From assembly GCF_940670685.1 (NCBI RefSeq), contig NZ_OW711693.1:372001-436000 (forward strand): a DNA stretch of 64,000 bases, read 5' to 3'. Positions 53,614 to 61,731 of the stretch are shown here, in pieces; position 1 is the stretch's first letter; every line of letters begins with the position of its first letter. The position numbers and the translations under genes were made by a program. A model generated the notes under the pieces. It saw nothing but the letters and a program-made list of their open reading frames with translations. It ran no database searches and was not told where the DNA came from. The DNA comes from Anaeropeptidivorans aminofermentans (lineage in GTDB: Bacteria > Bacillota > Clostridia > Lachnospirales > UBA5962).

Positions 53614-55074
53614 ATGGCGGATAATAAAGATGCATTGTATCTGGCGTTTAAGGCGAAAGATGCGCGCTTTGACGGGCGTTTTTTTGTAGGAATATCCTCT
53701 ACGGGCATCTATTGCCGTCCGGTTTGCCGGGCGAAACAGCCTAAAGCCGAAAACTGCAACTTTTATGCCACTGCGGCGGAAGCTGAGCAAGCAGGATACC
53801 GCCCCTGCCTTTTATGCAGGCCGGAGCTTGCCCCGGGAACTTCAATTACAGATGCTACTGCCAATTTGGTTTACAGGGCGGCAAGGATGCTTGAAAAAAA
53901 CTGCGGAAGCGGTCAAAGCTTAGAGGAAACCGCAAAGCGGCTGGGCTGTACCGGCAGGCATTTGCGCCGGGTATTTACGGCGGAATATCATGTCTCTCCC
54001 ATTCAATATTTACAAACATGCAGATTGCTTCTTGCTAAAAACCTGCTTACAGATACGGATTTGGCGGTGCTGGAAGTTGCAATGGCATCAGGCTTCGGCA
54101 GCCTTCGCCGCTTCAATGACCTTTTTAAAAAGCAGTACAAGCTTTCCCCCACGGCTTTACGAAAAGAAATGAAAGAAGAAAAAATCCATAACGGAAGCAT
54201 TACCTTGGCATTAGGCTACCGCCCCCCTTATCCTTGGGAAGAAATGCTTCGCTTCCTTGCCGGGCGCGCAATAAAGGGAGTGGAACTTGTAAAAAACGGG
54301 GCCTACAGGCGAACGGTCTGTCTGAAAAATTCGGAAGGAAAGCATCTATACGGCTGGGTAAAAGTAGACCACAATCCTAAAAAGAACGTATTAAATGTTA
54401 CTGTAAGCGAAGCCTTGCTTTCGGTGCTTCCTCAAGTGTTAGCCAGGATAAAGCATTTATTTGACTTATATTGTGACCCTGATGAGATTCATGAAACCCT
54501 TCAAATAATGAACCATATCAGGCCCGGCCTTTGGGTTTTGGGAACAAGGGTGCCTGGGTGCTTCAATGCCTTTGAAATGGCGGTTCGGGCTGTTTTAGGG
54601 CAGCAAATTACTGTAAAAGCCGCTAGCACATTAGCGGCAAGGCTTTCTGAACATTACGGCAGGCCCATTGAAACAGGAATGGACGGGCTAACTTACACCT
54701 TTCCCTTGCCGGAAGAGGTATTTGCCTTAGGAGAAAATCTTCAAAATTACTTTGGCCCTTTAGGTATTATAGCTTCCCGGTCAAATACTATTTATGAATT
54801 GGCGAAGGCATTTGTACAAGAAGAAATTGATTTTGACTATCCGGCAAGTCCTGAGGAAGAAATGAAAAAGCTCCTGTCCATTAAGGGTATTGGCAGCTGG
54901 ACGGCTCAGTATATTGCTATGCGGGCTATGGAATGGCCCGATGCTTTTCTTGAAACAGACGCAGGGGTAAAAAAAGCATTGCAGCCCTATACACCAAAGG
55001 AATTATTGAAAATGGCAGAAGCATGGCGTCCGTGGCGCAGCTATGCCACAATGAGTCTATGGAACACTCTATAA
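53614..55074 (+). CDS. Ada regulator fused to AlkA DNA-3-methyladenine glycosylase
   Basis: 486 aa from the ATG 7 bases after AGGAGG. Order: Ada N-terminal Zn domain about 1-75 with four Cys (IYCRPVC, RPCLLC), which accepts methyl groups from phosphotriesters; AraC-type HTH about 85-185; AlkA N-terminal domain about 200-310; HhH-GPD glycosylase about 320-486 with IKGIGSWTAQYIA and catalytic Asp449 in ETDAGVKKAL. It both senses methylation and excises alkylated bases. The Ada C-terminal methyltransferase is absent; the separate ogt gene 11 bases downstream fills that role. Confidence 0.95.
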   Translation: MADNKDALYLAFKAKDARFDGRFFVGISSTGIYCRPVCRAKQPKAENCNFYATAAEAEQAGYRPCLLCRPELAPGTSITDATANLVYRAARMLEKNCGSGQSLEETAKRLGCTGRHLRRVFTAEYHVSPIQYLQTCRLLLAKNLLTDTDLAVLEVAMASGFGSLRRFNDLFKKQYKLSPTALRKEMKEEKIHNGSITLALGYRPPYPWEEMLRFLAGRAIKGVELVKNGAYRRTVCLKNSEGKHLYGWVKVDHNPKKNVLNVTVSEALLSVLPQVLARIKHLFDLYCDPDEIHETLQIMNHIRPGLWVLGTRVPGCFNAFEMAVRAVLGQQITVKAASTLAARLSEHYGRPIETGMDGLTYTFPLPEEVFALGENLQNYFGPLGIIASRSNTIYELAKAFVQEEIDFDYPASPEEEMKKLLSIKGIGSWTAQYIAMRAMEWPDAFLETDAGVKKALQPYTPKELLKMAEAWRPWRSYATMSLWNTL

Positions 55075-55085
55075 GGAGGTATCTT

Positions 55086-55625
55086 ATGTATTATAAAACA
55101 ATATACCCATCCCCCTTGGGAATAATTACTATGGCAAGCGACGGAGATAATCTTACCGGCCTATGGATTGAGGGGCAAAAATATCATGGGGGCACTATTT
55201 TCGAAGATATGGCAGAAAATAAAGACATGCCTATATTTGACACCGTGAAAAAATGGCTGGACAGGTACTTTGCCGGCGAAAATCCCCTTATTTCAGAATT
55301 ACCCTTAGCCCCCGCCGGAAGTGATTTTCGCAAAGAAGTATGGCATATTTTATGTGAAATACCTTACGGCGAGGTTATAACTTACGGCGGTATCGCTAAA
55401 AAAATGGCGGCTAAAATGAACAAAGAAAGCATGTCAAGCCAAGCGGTAGGGGGAGCGGTGGGTCATAATCCCATATCGATTATTATCCCCTGCCATCGGG
55501 TTGTTGGGTCAAACGGAAGCTTGACGGGATATGCCGGCGGCATTCATACAAAGATAAAACTGCTTGAACTGGAAGGCGTGGATATGTCCCGCTTTTTTGT
55601 GCCTTCAAAAGGTACGGCTCTTTAA
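55086..55625 (+). CDS. ogt: Methylated-DNA--protein-cysteine methyltransferase
   Basis: 179 aa from the ATG after AAGGAGG. Active Cys136 in the IIPCHRVVGSNGSLTGYAGG motif; preceding helix-turn-helix IPYGEVITYGGIAKKM. Removes O6-alkyl groups from guanine in a single-turnover reaction. In an operon with ada-alkA; presumably induced by methylated Ada. Confidence 0.96.
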   Translation: MYYKTIYPSPLGIITMASDGDNLTGLWIEGQKYHGGTIFEDMAENKDMPIFDTVKKWLDRYFAGENPLISELPLAPAGSDFRKEVWHILCEIPYGEVITYGGIAKKMAAKMNKESMSSQAVGGAVGHNPISIIIPCHRVVGSNGSLTGYAGGIHTKIKLLELEGVDMSRFFVPSKGTAL

Positions 55626-55694
55626 TATCTGGAGATAAAATAAGTCATTCATAGGAGAAAAGAATAAGAGCAAAAAACGAAAAGAGGGGTAAAT

Positions 55695-56048
55695 TTGATT
55701 TTAGTATTGTTTGAGGTTACTATAAAAGAAGACCGCATGGACAGCTATCTTTCCATGGCCCGTAAGCTTAAAGACGATTTGGAAAAGGCGAAAGGCTTTA
55801 TACGCTCCGAGCGTTTTTCAAGCCTTATAAACGAAAGAAAGCTCCTTAGCCTTTCTGTTTGGGAGAATGAAGAAGCTGTAGAAGAATGGCGCAATCAACA
55901 ACAACACCGCAAAAGCCAGCAGCAAGGCCGAGATTTAATATTTGAAAGCTATAGGATTACCGTCGCATCCCCTATAAGGGCCTATACAGATAAGGAAAGA
56001 CAGGAAGCGCCGGAAGATTCCAATGCTTTTTTTGGAAATATTGAATAA
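55695..56048 (+). CDS. Antibiotic biosynthesis monooxygenase (ABM)-domain protein
   Basis: 117 aa. Dimeric ferredoxin-like ABM fold: MILVLFEVTIKEDRMDSYLSMA, GFIRSERFSSL, LLSLSVWENEEAVEEWR. Such proteins include haem- or quinol-modifying monooxygenases and many of unknown role. TTG start after AGAGGGG. Follows ogt in the same direction and ends at a terminator. Confidence 0.85.
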   Translation: MILVLFEVTIKEDRMDSYLSMARKLKDDLEKAKGFIRSERFSSLINERKLLSLSVWENEEAVEEWRNQQQHRKSQQQGRDLIFESYRITVASPIRAYTDKERQEAPEDSNAFFGNIE

Positions 56049-56071
56049 GTTTTTGAATCAGTATTGATATA

Positions 56072-56108
56072 GCCGTAGATTCCTTTAGGAATCTGCGGCT
56101 TTTTAATA
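56072..56108 (+). terminator. Intrinsic terminator of the alkylation-repair operon
   Basis: AGCCGTAGATTCC...GGAATCTGCGGCTTTTT stem with one mismatch and a T run, 25 bases after the ABM gene. Confidence 0.85.
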
Positions 56109-56166
56109 CTTGAGTATAGGGATTCCTTTTATGATGCTATGATAAACTCCTACAGGATATAGCTTA

Positions 56167-56419
56167 CAGTAAATTTAAAGTGAAACAGGAACAAAACCGC
56201 GTGTCCGCTTAGGCTCAAAAATGTGATTTCACTATGTTTCCTGCGGAAACCTGTGCTTTTGAGTAATAAAAAAGGGTCTTTTACTTAGAGGGCAAAGCCG
56301 AAGCGGTTCAAATAAGCCCCATAAACTTAGGGAGCGCCGATTCAGGATTTATACAAGTAAACCCCAGTTTTGTTCTGTAGCGAATCGTCTTTTATTCCTT
56401 CTTTATAAGAAATTTACTG
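56167..56419. repeat. Family B element, 253 bp variant
   Basis: CAGTAAATTTAAAGTG to ATAAGAAATTTACTG, TA on both sides. The usual centre is expanded by a stretch with CAAAGCCGAAGCGGTTC that I do not see elsewhere. Confidence 0.75.
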
Positions 56420-56548
56420 TAAACATCAAACTATGAAATTTATTAGTAGCTTATAAGTTTCTTAATATATTTACGTTGATAAGTACCTTTGTTATAGTTT
56501 AAGTATGGTTAAAACAAACTAAAGATAATTTAAACGGAGGTGTGAAAT

Positions 56549-56839
56549 ATGAGCGCAAAAGCTTATCTTGAAATCACAATGGCAATAAACCCAGAGAATC
56601 GGCCGGCAGCAGCTAAGGTATATACTGATTATCGCGGACCGTTTCTATCCCAGATTAAGGGAGCTGTGTCTAAAGAACTCCTTATTCGTGATGAGGATGT
56701 ACAGGTATTGCATGGCTTTGACAGCGTTGAGAATGCAAAGGACTATCTTGACAGTGAAATGTTTAAAAACGATGTTGTCGTTGGCTTAAAGCCCTTATGG
56801 AGTGCGGACCCTGAGGTTAAGATTTACACAGTAGCTTAG
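56549..56839 (+). CDS. Small conserved-looking protein, unknown function
   Basis: 96 aa with a strong AACGGAGGTG ribosome binding site. Pattern of strand-helix-strand units (YLEITMAINPENRPAAAKVYTDY, VQVLHGFDSVENAKDYLDSE, VVVGLKPLWSADPEVKIYTV) suggests a small alpha/beta dimeric-barrel fold similar to ABM/EthD proteins. I do not recognise a named family. Confidence 0.75.
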   Translation: MSAKAYLEITMAINPENRPAAAKVYTDYRGPFLSQIKGAVSKELLIRDEDVQVLHGFDSVENAKDYLDSEMFKNDVVVGLKPLWSADPEVKIYTVA

Positions 56840-56845
56840 GTTTTT

Positions 56846-56884
56846 ATCCGGAAACCGGGGGATTATCCTCCGGTTTTTAAAGTT
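56846..56884 (+). terminator. Intrinsic terminator after the 96-aa gene
   Basis: AACCGGGGGATTATCCTCCGGTTTTTAAAG: short GC stem and T run, 20 bases after the stop codon. Confidence 0.65.
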
Positions 56885-57241
56885 TATTCAGCTAAGAGCA
56901 TTTTAAACAGTAAGGAAGCTGTGGTTTTGTCATATCATTATATTAGAGTAAATTTCTTATAAAGAAGTAAAAAACCTATTTACTGCGGATTCATCGATAC
57001 CAAATAAAAAACAAGTTTGATAAGGATAAGAAAACGCTCACTTAAAAAGATTTGCAGACTTCCGCCTGCATCCTTTTCCAAGTTCGCGTATAGACAATTT
57101 CATTTTAAACAGTAAGGAAGAATAAATTTCACCAAACCATTCATTCAAATAAAATGAAATTGTTTTATTCCTATTTAAGCTGAGAATTATTATAGTATAA
57201 AAATACGGATTTCCTTCGGAAACATAGTGAAATTGCCTTTA

Positions 57242-57469
57242 TAGTAAATTTCGCTGAAGGATGTAATAAAAATCTATTTTTCATAAACGGCTTAAACATA
57301 TAAAATTCCTATATTTAAGCCATTTACAGCCAACAAAGATTAAAATATCTTTGTTGGCTGTAAGGGGGCGTTCGCCTGAAAACACTTTAACAGTTTCCCT
57401 GTAAGTGTTTCCAGGTTCACTAAGCATAAAATATACGATTTTTATTACTGTTTCATTTAAAATTTACTA
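57242..57469. repeat. Family B element with a demonstrable TA target duplication
   Basis: 228 bp from TAGTAAATTTCGCTG to TTTAAAATTTACTA. TA stands at 57240-57241 and 57470-57471. The matching site in the left composite, read in reverse, is GCCTTTATGCCGC; here it is GCCTTT-TA-element-TA-TACCGT. Confidence 0.92.
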
Positions 57470-57562
57470 TATACCGTAATAGACATAAGCCTTTCAATAT
57501 ATAAAATCAAATAAAGGCAGTTTCACAAAGGCGTTTTATTATATTGCTTCTAAAACGCATTT

Positions 57563-57674
57563 TTGAATCCTTGTATAGTCAATCTGCTTTTATACCTTTA
57601 TAGGCATTTGACTTTAGGGGACATAAAATAAAAGAAAAGCAAATTGACAATGCTGCTATTTCATATGAATTCAA
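57563..57674. repeat. Family C segment inside the right composite element
   Basis: TTGAATCC ... GAATTCAA with inner arms GTCAATCTGCTTTT and AAAAGCAAATTGAC; reverse of 52182-52290. Confidence 0.75.
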
Positions 57675-57792
57675 GGCATATACGGTTTTATTACTGCTTC
57701 AATTTAAATTTACTATAGAGTAAATGAGATTGTCTTACTGCTGTTTAAAATGAAAATTACCATAGTTAACTAAAGCAGGAAAGGGCAGATAT

Positions 57793-58986
57793 ATGTATAA
57801 TTTTGATGAAATTATTGATAGAAGAAACACCAACGCATTAAATACAGACGGATTTCGCGATTATATTTTTCACGCGGATGACGCTATGGTATTTCCTTAT
57901 GAAGATGATGAATTCATACGTATGTGGGTTGCAGATATGGAATTTGCTGCTCCCCAGGTTATTATTGACGCAATGAAAGAGAGGCTTGACAGGAGAATTT
58001 TTGGCTATACCCGTATTTTTACCGATGATTATTATAATGCCTTCGCTAAATGGTGCAAAGACAGATATGATTGGGCATTTGATAAAAAGCATTTAGTAAC
58101 GTCTAACGGGATTATTCCTGCACTCTATGAGCTTGTGGGGCATATATGCAAACCAGATGAAAAGCCCTTATTCTTAACCCCATCTTATGCTTATTTTAAA
58201 TACGCGGCAGATTTTAATGAAAGGGAGCATGTATGCTCCGACCTTATTAATGTGAACGGATTTTTTAAAATTGATTTTGAGGATTTTGCTCAAAAGGCTT
58301 CTGATGAAAAGACGACCCTTTTAATTCTCTGCCACCCTCATAACCCTACGGGAAGAGTCTGGACAGAGGAGGAGCTTTTAAGGCTTGGAGAAATTTGCAT
58401 AAAGAATAAACTGTGGATTATTTCAGATGAGATCCATTGTGACCTTTTACGAAAGGGAAAGCACCATATCCCTCTGGCAAAGCTCTTTCCTAACTATGAT
58501 AGAATTATAACCTGCATGGCCCCCAGCAAGACCTTTAATCTTGCAGGATTAATGATTTCAAATATTATAATCCCAAATGATAAGCTTAGGCAGCTGTGGC
58601 TTAAAAGGCATTATAATTTTGATAATCCTTTGAGCGTAGCAGGGGCCCAGGCCGCCTATGAAAAAGGTGCAGACTGGCTTGAGGCGCTTCAGCATTATTT
58701 AGATGATAATTTTCTATATACAAAGGATTATTTAGCTAGAAACCTGCCTGAAGCAAAATTTGAAATATCAGAAGCGACGTATCTTGCCTGGGTTGATGTA
58801 TCTGCTTATTTTGACGGCAGCGAAGATTTGCCCATGTTTTTTGCCAACAAAGCAGGGGTTTTACTGGAAGGCGGAAATATGTTTGTCCGCAATTCAGATT
58901 GCTTTATCCGTCTTAATCTTGCCTGCCCCAGGTCTATAGTAGAAGAAGGGCTTAAAAGGATTTGTGCGGCCATATTAAACAAATAA
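57793..58986 (+). CDS. MalY/PatB-family PLP-dependent aminotransferase or C-S lyase
   Basis: 397 aa, fold type I. Features: MWVADMEFAAPQVIIDAM near the N-terminus, LCHPHNPTGRVWTEEEL, SDEIHCDLL and the PLP Lys in MAPSKTFNLAGL. The MalY/PatB branch usually cleaves cystathionine or cysteine (beta C-S lyase). ATG after GGAAAGGGC. Monocistronic; a family B and D composite lies upstream. Confidence 0.92.
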   Translation: MYNFDEIIDRRNTNALNTDGFRDYIFHADDAMVFPYEDDEFIRMWVADMEFAAPQVIIDAMKERLDRRIFGYTRIFTDDYYNAFAKWCKDRYDWAFDKKHLVTSNGIIPALYELVGHICKPDEKPLFLTPSYAYFKYAADFNEREHVCSDLINVNGFFKIDFEDFAQKASDEKTTLLILCHPHNPTGRVWTEEELLRLGEICIKNKLWIISDEIHCDLLRKGKHHIPLAKLFPNYDRIITCMAPSKTFNLAGLMISNIIIPNDKLRQLWLKRHYNFDNPLSVAGAQAAYEKGADWLEALQHYLDDNFLYTKDYLARNLPEAKFEISEATYLAWVDVSAYFDGSEDLPMFFANKAGVLLEGGNMFVRNSDCFIRLNLACPRSIVEEGLKRICAAILNK

Positions 58987-59139
58987 TACAAAAGCTCTTT
59001 AAAAAAGCGCCATAGACTTGACCTAAGGAGCCTTTAATAAGAGCAGAAGATAGAAAGAATATTAGAAGAAGAATAGATTTTGAGAATATCTCTCTATGAA
59101 ATATATTCGAGAATAAAATCAATCTATTTATATATACAA

Positions 59140-59194
59140 TAAAAGCGGCAATCTCTACAGCGTTTAGCCATAAAGGATTTGCCGCTTTTATATT
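59140..59194 (-). terminator. Terminator-like hairpin after the second EIID gene
   Basis: AAAAGCGGCAA...TTGCCGCTTTTAT, a 10-bp stem with a 28-base loop, right after the EIID stop on the minus strand; also downstream of the aminotransferase. Confidence 0.65.
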
Positions 59195-59195
59195 T

Positions 59196-60023
59196 TTACA
59201 TAATACCAATTAATGTAAATACAATGCCGACTGCAAAGAGGAGGAGAAGGATTATATTAGGATTATTTCCTTTTTTAAGCCTTGAATAAACCCAAAATGA
59301 TAAAAGCAAAGGCAATAAACCGGGAACAATGCTGTCAAGTATTTGCTGAAAGTCAAGAGGAACGCCTTGCATGTCAAGCTTCAAATTAATGGGGAATTTA
59401 ACAATGGTACAAACTAAACCGCCGATAACCGTCAAGCCGAGGATTTTTGCGGCCTCTGTTGCCTTTGTAAGAGTGCCGTCTGCGGATATTCTTGCGAGGA
59501 ATTCACGGCCGCCGTTATATCCTATTTTCATGCCGAAATATCTGGTTAAGGTACTGGGCACTAAATTAAGAAGTAAATATAAAATTAAGCCGATTACATT
59601 TCCTGCGGCGGCAAGAGGTGCGCCGACACCGGCGGCAATAACCCTGAAGGTGCCCCAGAAGAAACTGTCGCCGATGCCTGCAAGAGGTCCCATAAGGGCT
59701 GTTTTAATGGCATTAATTGATGAGGGGTCCATTGTACCTTGAGCGTTTGCATATTCTTCTTCCATAGCACAGCTGATGCCTAAACAGAAGGGAACAAGGG
59801 CGCAGGTGGTATTAAAAAACATATGATGGCGTTCCAAAGCCTCTATAAGGTCTTCTTTTTTCGGATAAAGCTTTGTAAGCGCCGGTATCATAGCCCGGCA
59901 ATAAGGGGTTGCTTGCTGTCTTTCATAGGAGTAAAGGCCTAATATCTGGTAATGCCTTAAAAATACTGACCGAAGTTCTTTTTGCGTTAGTTTTAAACTT
60001 TTTTCTGCACTTACAGTACTCAC
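59196..60023 (-). CDS. PTS mannose/sorbose-family EIID permease (second locus)
   Basis: 275 aa. Motifs HYQILGLYSYERQQATPYCRAMIPAL and MGPLAGIGDSFFWGTFR mark mannose-family EIID. GTG start next to the EIIC stop (TAATGTG), after GGAGGAGG. Same family as 10659-11492 but clearly diverged. Confidence 0.93.
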   Translation of the reverse strand: MSTVSAEKSLKLTQKELRSVFLRHYQILGLYSYERQQATPYCRAMIPALTKLYPKKEDLIEALERHHMFFNTTCALVPFCLGISCAMEEEYANAQGTMDPSSINAIKTALMGPLAGIGDSFFWGTFRVIAAGVGAPLAAAGNVIGLILYLLLNLVPSTLTRYFGMKIGYNGGREFLARISADGTLTKATEAAKILGLTVIGGLVCTIVKFPINLKLDMQGVPLDFQQILDSIVPGLLPLLLSFWVYSRLKKGNNPNIILLLLFAVGIVFTLIGIM

Positions 60024-60024
60024 A

Positions 60025-60765
60025 TTAATCCTCCTCCGCTTCTGCCGGTTTCATTTGATAATATATGAAAGCACATACGGCGCCTGCTATGGCGATACCC
60101 ATGCTGCTGATTCCAAGATAAGATGCAAGGAAAAAGCCCAAGAAAAAGAAGCCTGCAAATTTAATATTCCATGTAAATTTAAGCAGTGTTGCGATACCGA
60201 TTGCTGGCAATAGGCCTGCCGCGTTTGAAAGGCCTGTTCTTATAATAACAGGGATGCTGTTTACAACTGTGTCAACTGCCCCGGAGCCTAAGGTATAGGC
60301 GGCAAATACAATAATAAAGTAAACGACAGCCAAAGTACCGCCGCCTGCCATACCAACCCAGAAAATGGTTTTAAGATCCGCTTTTTTAACGGCGCTTTCT
60401 GCAATAGGCGTCCATAAAAGTGAATTTACAGTAGTTATCACAGTACCTAAAATAGTTGCTAATAAAGCAACGGGTATAGCGATTGTAACGGCTTCTTCTA
60501 CAGGCATTCCATTATGTATAACGAGAGCTGAGGATATGACGCTTCCGCTTACAACTTCGGCAGGGGTGGCGCCGATCTGCACTACGCCCATCCAAATAAG
60601 CTCCAATGCTCCTCCAATCATAAGCCCCTTTGTAAAGTCCCCAAGGACGAATCCAACCAATGCACAAAGCCATATGGGCCGGGCGATCATTTGCTGGCCA
60701 AGCCAAGCCTGTTCAATTCGTCCATATGCGGCAATCAACCCTACGAGTATTCCTTGAACCACCAT
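60025..60765 (-). CDS. PTS mannose/sorbose-family EIIC permease (second locus)
   Basis: 246 aa membrane protein: VLGDFTKGLMIGGALELIWMGVVQIGATPAEVVSG and GIATLLKFTWNIKFAGFFFLGF are EIIC features. ATG after TTAGGAGGGG. 21 bases after EIIB, and directly before EIID. Confidence 0.93.
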   Translation of the reverse strand: MVVQGILVGLIAAYGRIEQAWLGQQMIARPIWLCALVGFVLGDFTKGLMIGGALELIWMGVVQIGATPAEVVSGSVISSALVIHNGMPVEEAVTIAIPVALLATILGTVITTVNSLLWTPIAESAVKKADLKTIFWVGMAGGGTLAVVYFIIVFAAYTLGSGAVDTVVNSIPVIIRTGLSNAAGLLPAIGIATLLKFTWNIKFAGFFFLGFFLASYLGISSMGIAIAGAVCAFIYYQMKPAEAEED

Positions 60766-60786
60766 AATTTCCCCTCCTAATAGAGC

Positions 60787-61284
60787 TTATTCAAATTTTT
60801 TAGCGATTTCTTCATAATCTGCTTTGGCAACCGTAGGCGTTATCTGGGCAAAAACCTCTACGCCTTTATTGTGAATTTCTTTAAGCACCTGGAATTCCTC
60901 CGGCGATATATAGACGTTTACGACTTCTTTTTTCCCTTCTGTAATACGCCCGCTTTTTTCGTCCAGCGGAGGGCCGACGTTAAGCCTTCCAATACCTTTT
61001 ACATTGTCAATTAAATATTTGGCGTCATAGACATTGCCGACGATAACAAAGAGCTTTTTCTTATCATATTTACCGCTATTAAGGCGGTCAACTGCCTTCT
61101 CTTTGCTCCAGACGAACATATCTGCATTTGCAGGCTTTGCAAGCTTTAATGTCATTGTTTCAAACGGGTCGTTTGCCGCCCTGTCGTTTACAACGACAAA
61201 AGTATCTGGGTTGACCTCACCCATCCATGATACTGCTACCATGCCGTGCACCAATCTTCCGTCAATTCTAACCAGTGCTATCAT
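60787..61284 (-). CDS. PTS mannose/sorbose-family EIIB (second locus)
   Basis: 165 aa from the ATG after GGGAGGTG (MIALVRIDGRLVHGMV), active His13. First gene of a three-gene PTS operon without EIIA, so phosphate must come from an EIIA encoded elsewhere, perhaps that at 8726-9121. Promoter with consensus boxes upstream. Confidence 0.94.
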   Translation of the reverse strand: MIALVRIDGRLVHGMVAVSWMGEVNPDTFVVVNDRAANDPFETMTLKLAKPANADMFVWSKEKAVDRLNSGKYDKKKLFVIVGNVYDAKYLIDNVKGIGRLNVGPPLDEKSGRITEGKKEVVNVYISPEEFQVLKEIHNKGVEVFAQITPTVAKADYEEIAKKFE

Positions 61285-61402
61285 ATAATGCACCTCCCTT
61301 TTAAATTATATAGTAGAAATAAGGTTTGATAAGTTTTCTTTAAGACAACCTATCCTTTGCAATTCATACCTGTGTTAAAGATGAGTATATCCGAAACTAT
61401 TC

Positions 61403-61410
61403 GTATATAC
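61403..61410. promoter_or_regulatory. Candidate GntR/UTRA operator site
   Basis: GTATATAC palindrome in the leader of the minus-strand PTS operon. Same 8-mer as at 61508-61515. Confidence 0.35.
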
Positions 61411-61507
61411 AATAGAGACGAAGCAGCATAAAAATATAAGCGTGATAGATATAATTGTATACTAAACCTCGTATTGTTCAAAACTGATAAAATGCCATGC
61501 CAATATA

Positions 61508-61515
61508 GTATATAC
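61508..61515. promoter_or_regulatory. Candidate GntR/UTRA operator overlapping the EIIB promoter start
   Basis: GTATATAC (in TTTTGTATATACTATA on the minus strand) just downstream of the -10 box at 61519-61524, where a bound repressor would block transcription. Related GTATATA sites are at 61655-61662 and 61708-61715, before the SIS gene. Confidence 0.45.
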
Positions 61516-61518
61516 AAA

Positions 61519-61547
61519 ATTATAATCATACAATATAATATTGTCAA
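61519..61547 (-). promoter_or_regulatory. Sigma-A promoter of the second PTS operon
   Basis: On the minus strand TTGACA (61547-61542), a 17-base spacer and TATAAT (61524-61519): both boxes match consensus exactly. About 235 bases upstream of the EIIB start. Confidence 0.85.
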
Positions 61548-61731
61548 TATAAGTATAGTTGACAAAATAGCCATATTTTAAGGATAAATTTCATTACATT
61601 GACAAAAGTCTCATTTATCAAGGCAAATTCTGATTATATTATTTACTTTTATTTGTATATATGATAAAGTTTAAAATGCGATGCCATGCAAATTGAATTT
61701 TAAATATGTATATAATTATTAGGAGGTCGTT

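Larger units (their letters stand above)
56946..57715. repeat. Composite nested family B element, right of the cassette (inverted)
   Basis: 770 bp from GAGTAAATTTCTTATAAAG (TA before) to TTTAAATTTACTA (TA at 57716-57717). Subtracting the 228-bp element at 57242-57469 and one TA leaves 540 bp that matches 52142-52679 in reverse along its whole length. Confidence 0.87.

Noticed and set aside
6231-57717. Possibility that the dispersed palindromes form a CRISPR array
   Set aside because: Copies are 78-770 bp, kilobases apart, in varied orientation and nested; there are no regular spacers and no cas genes.
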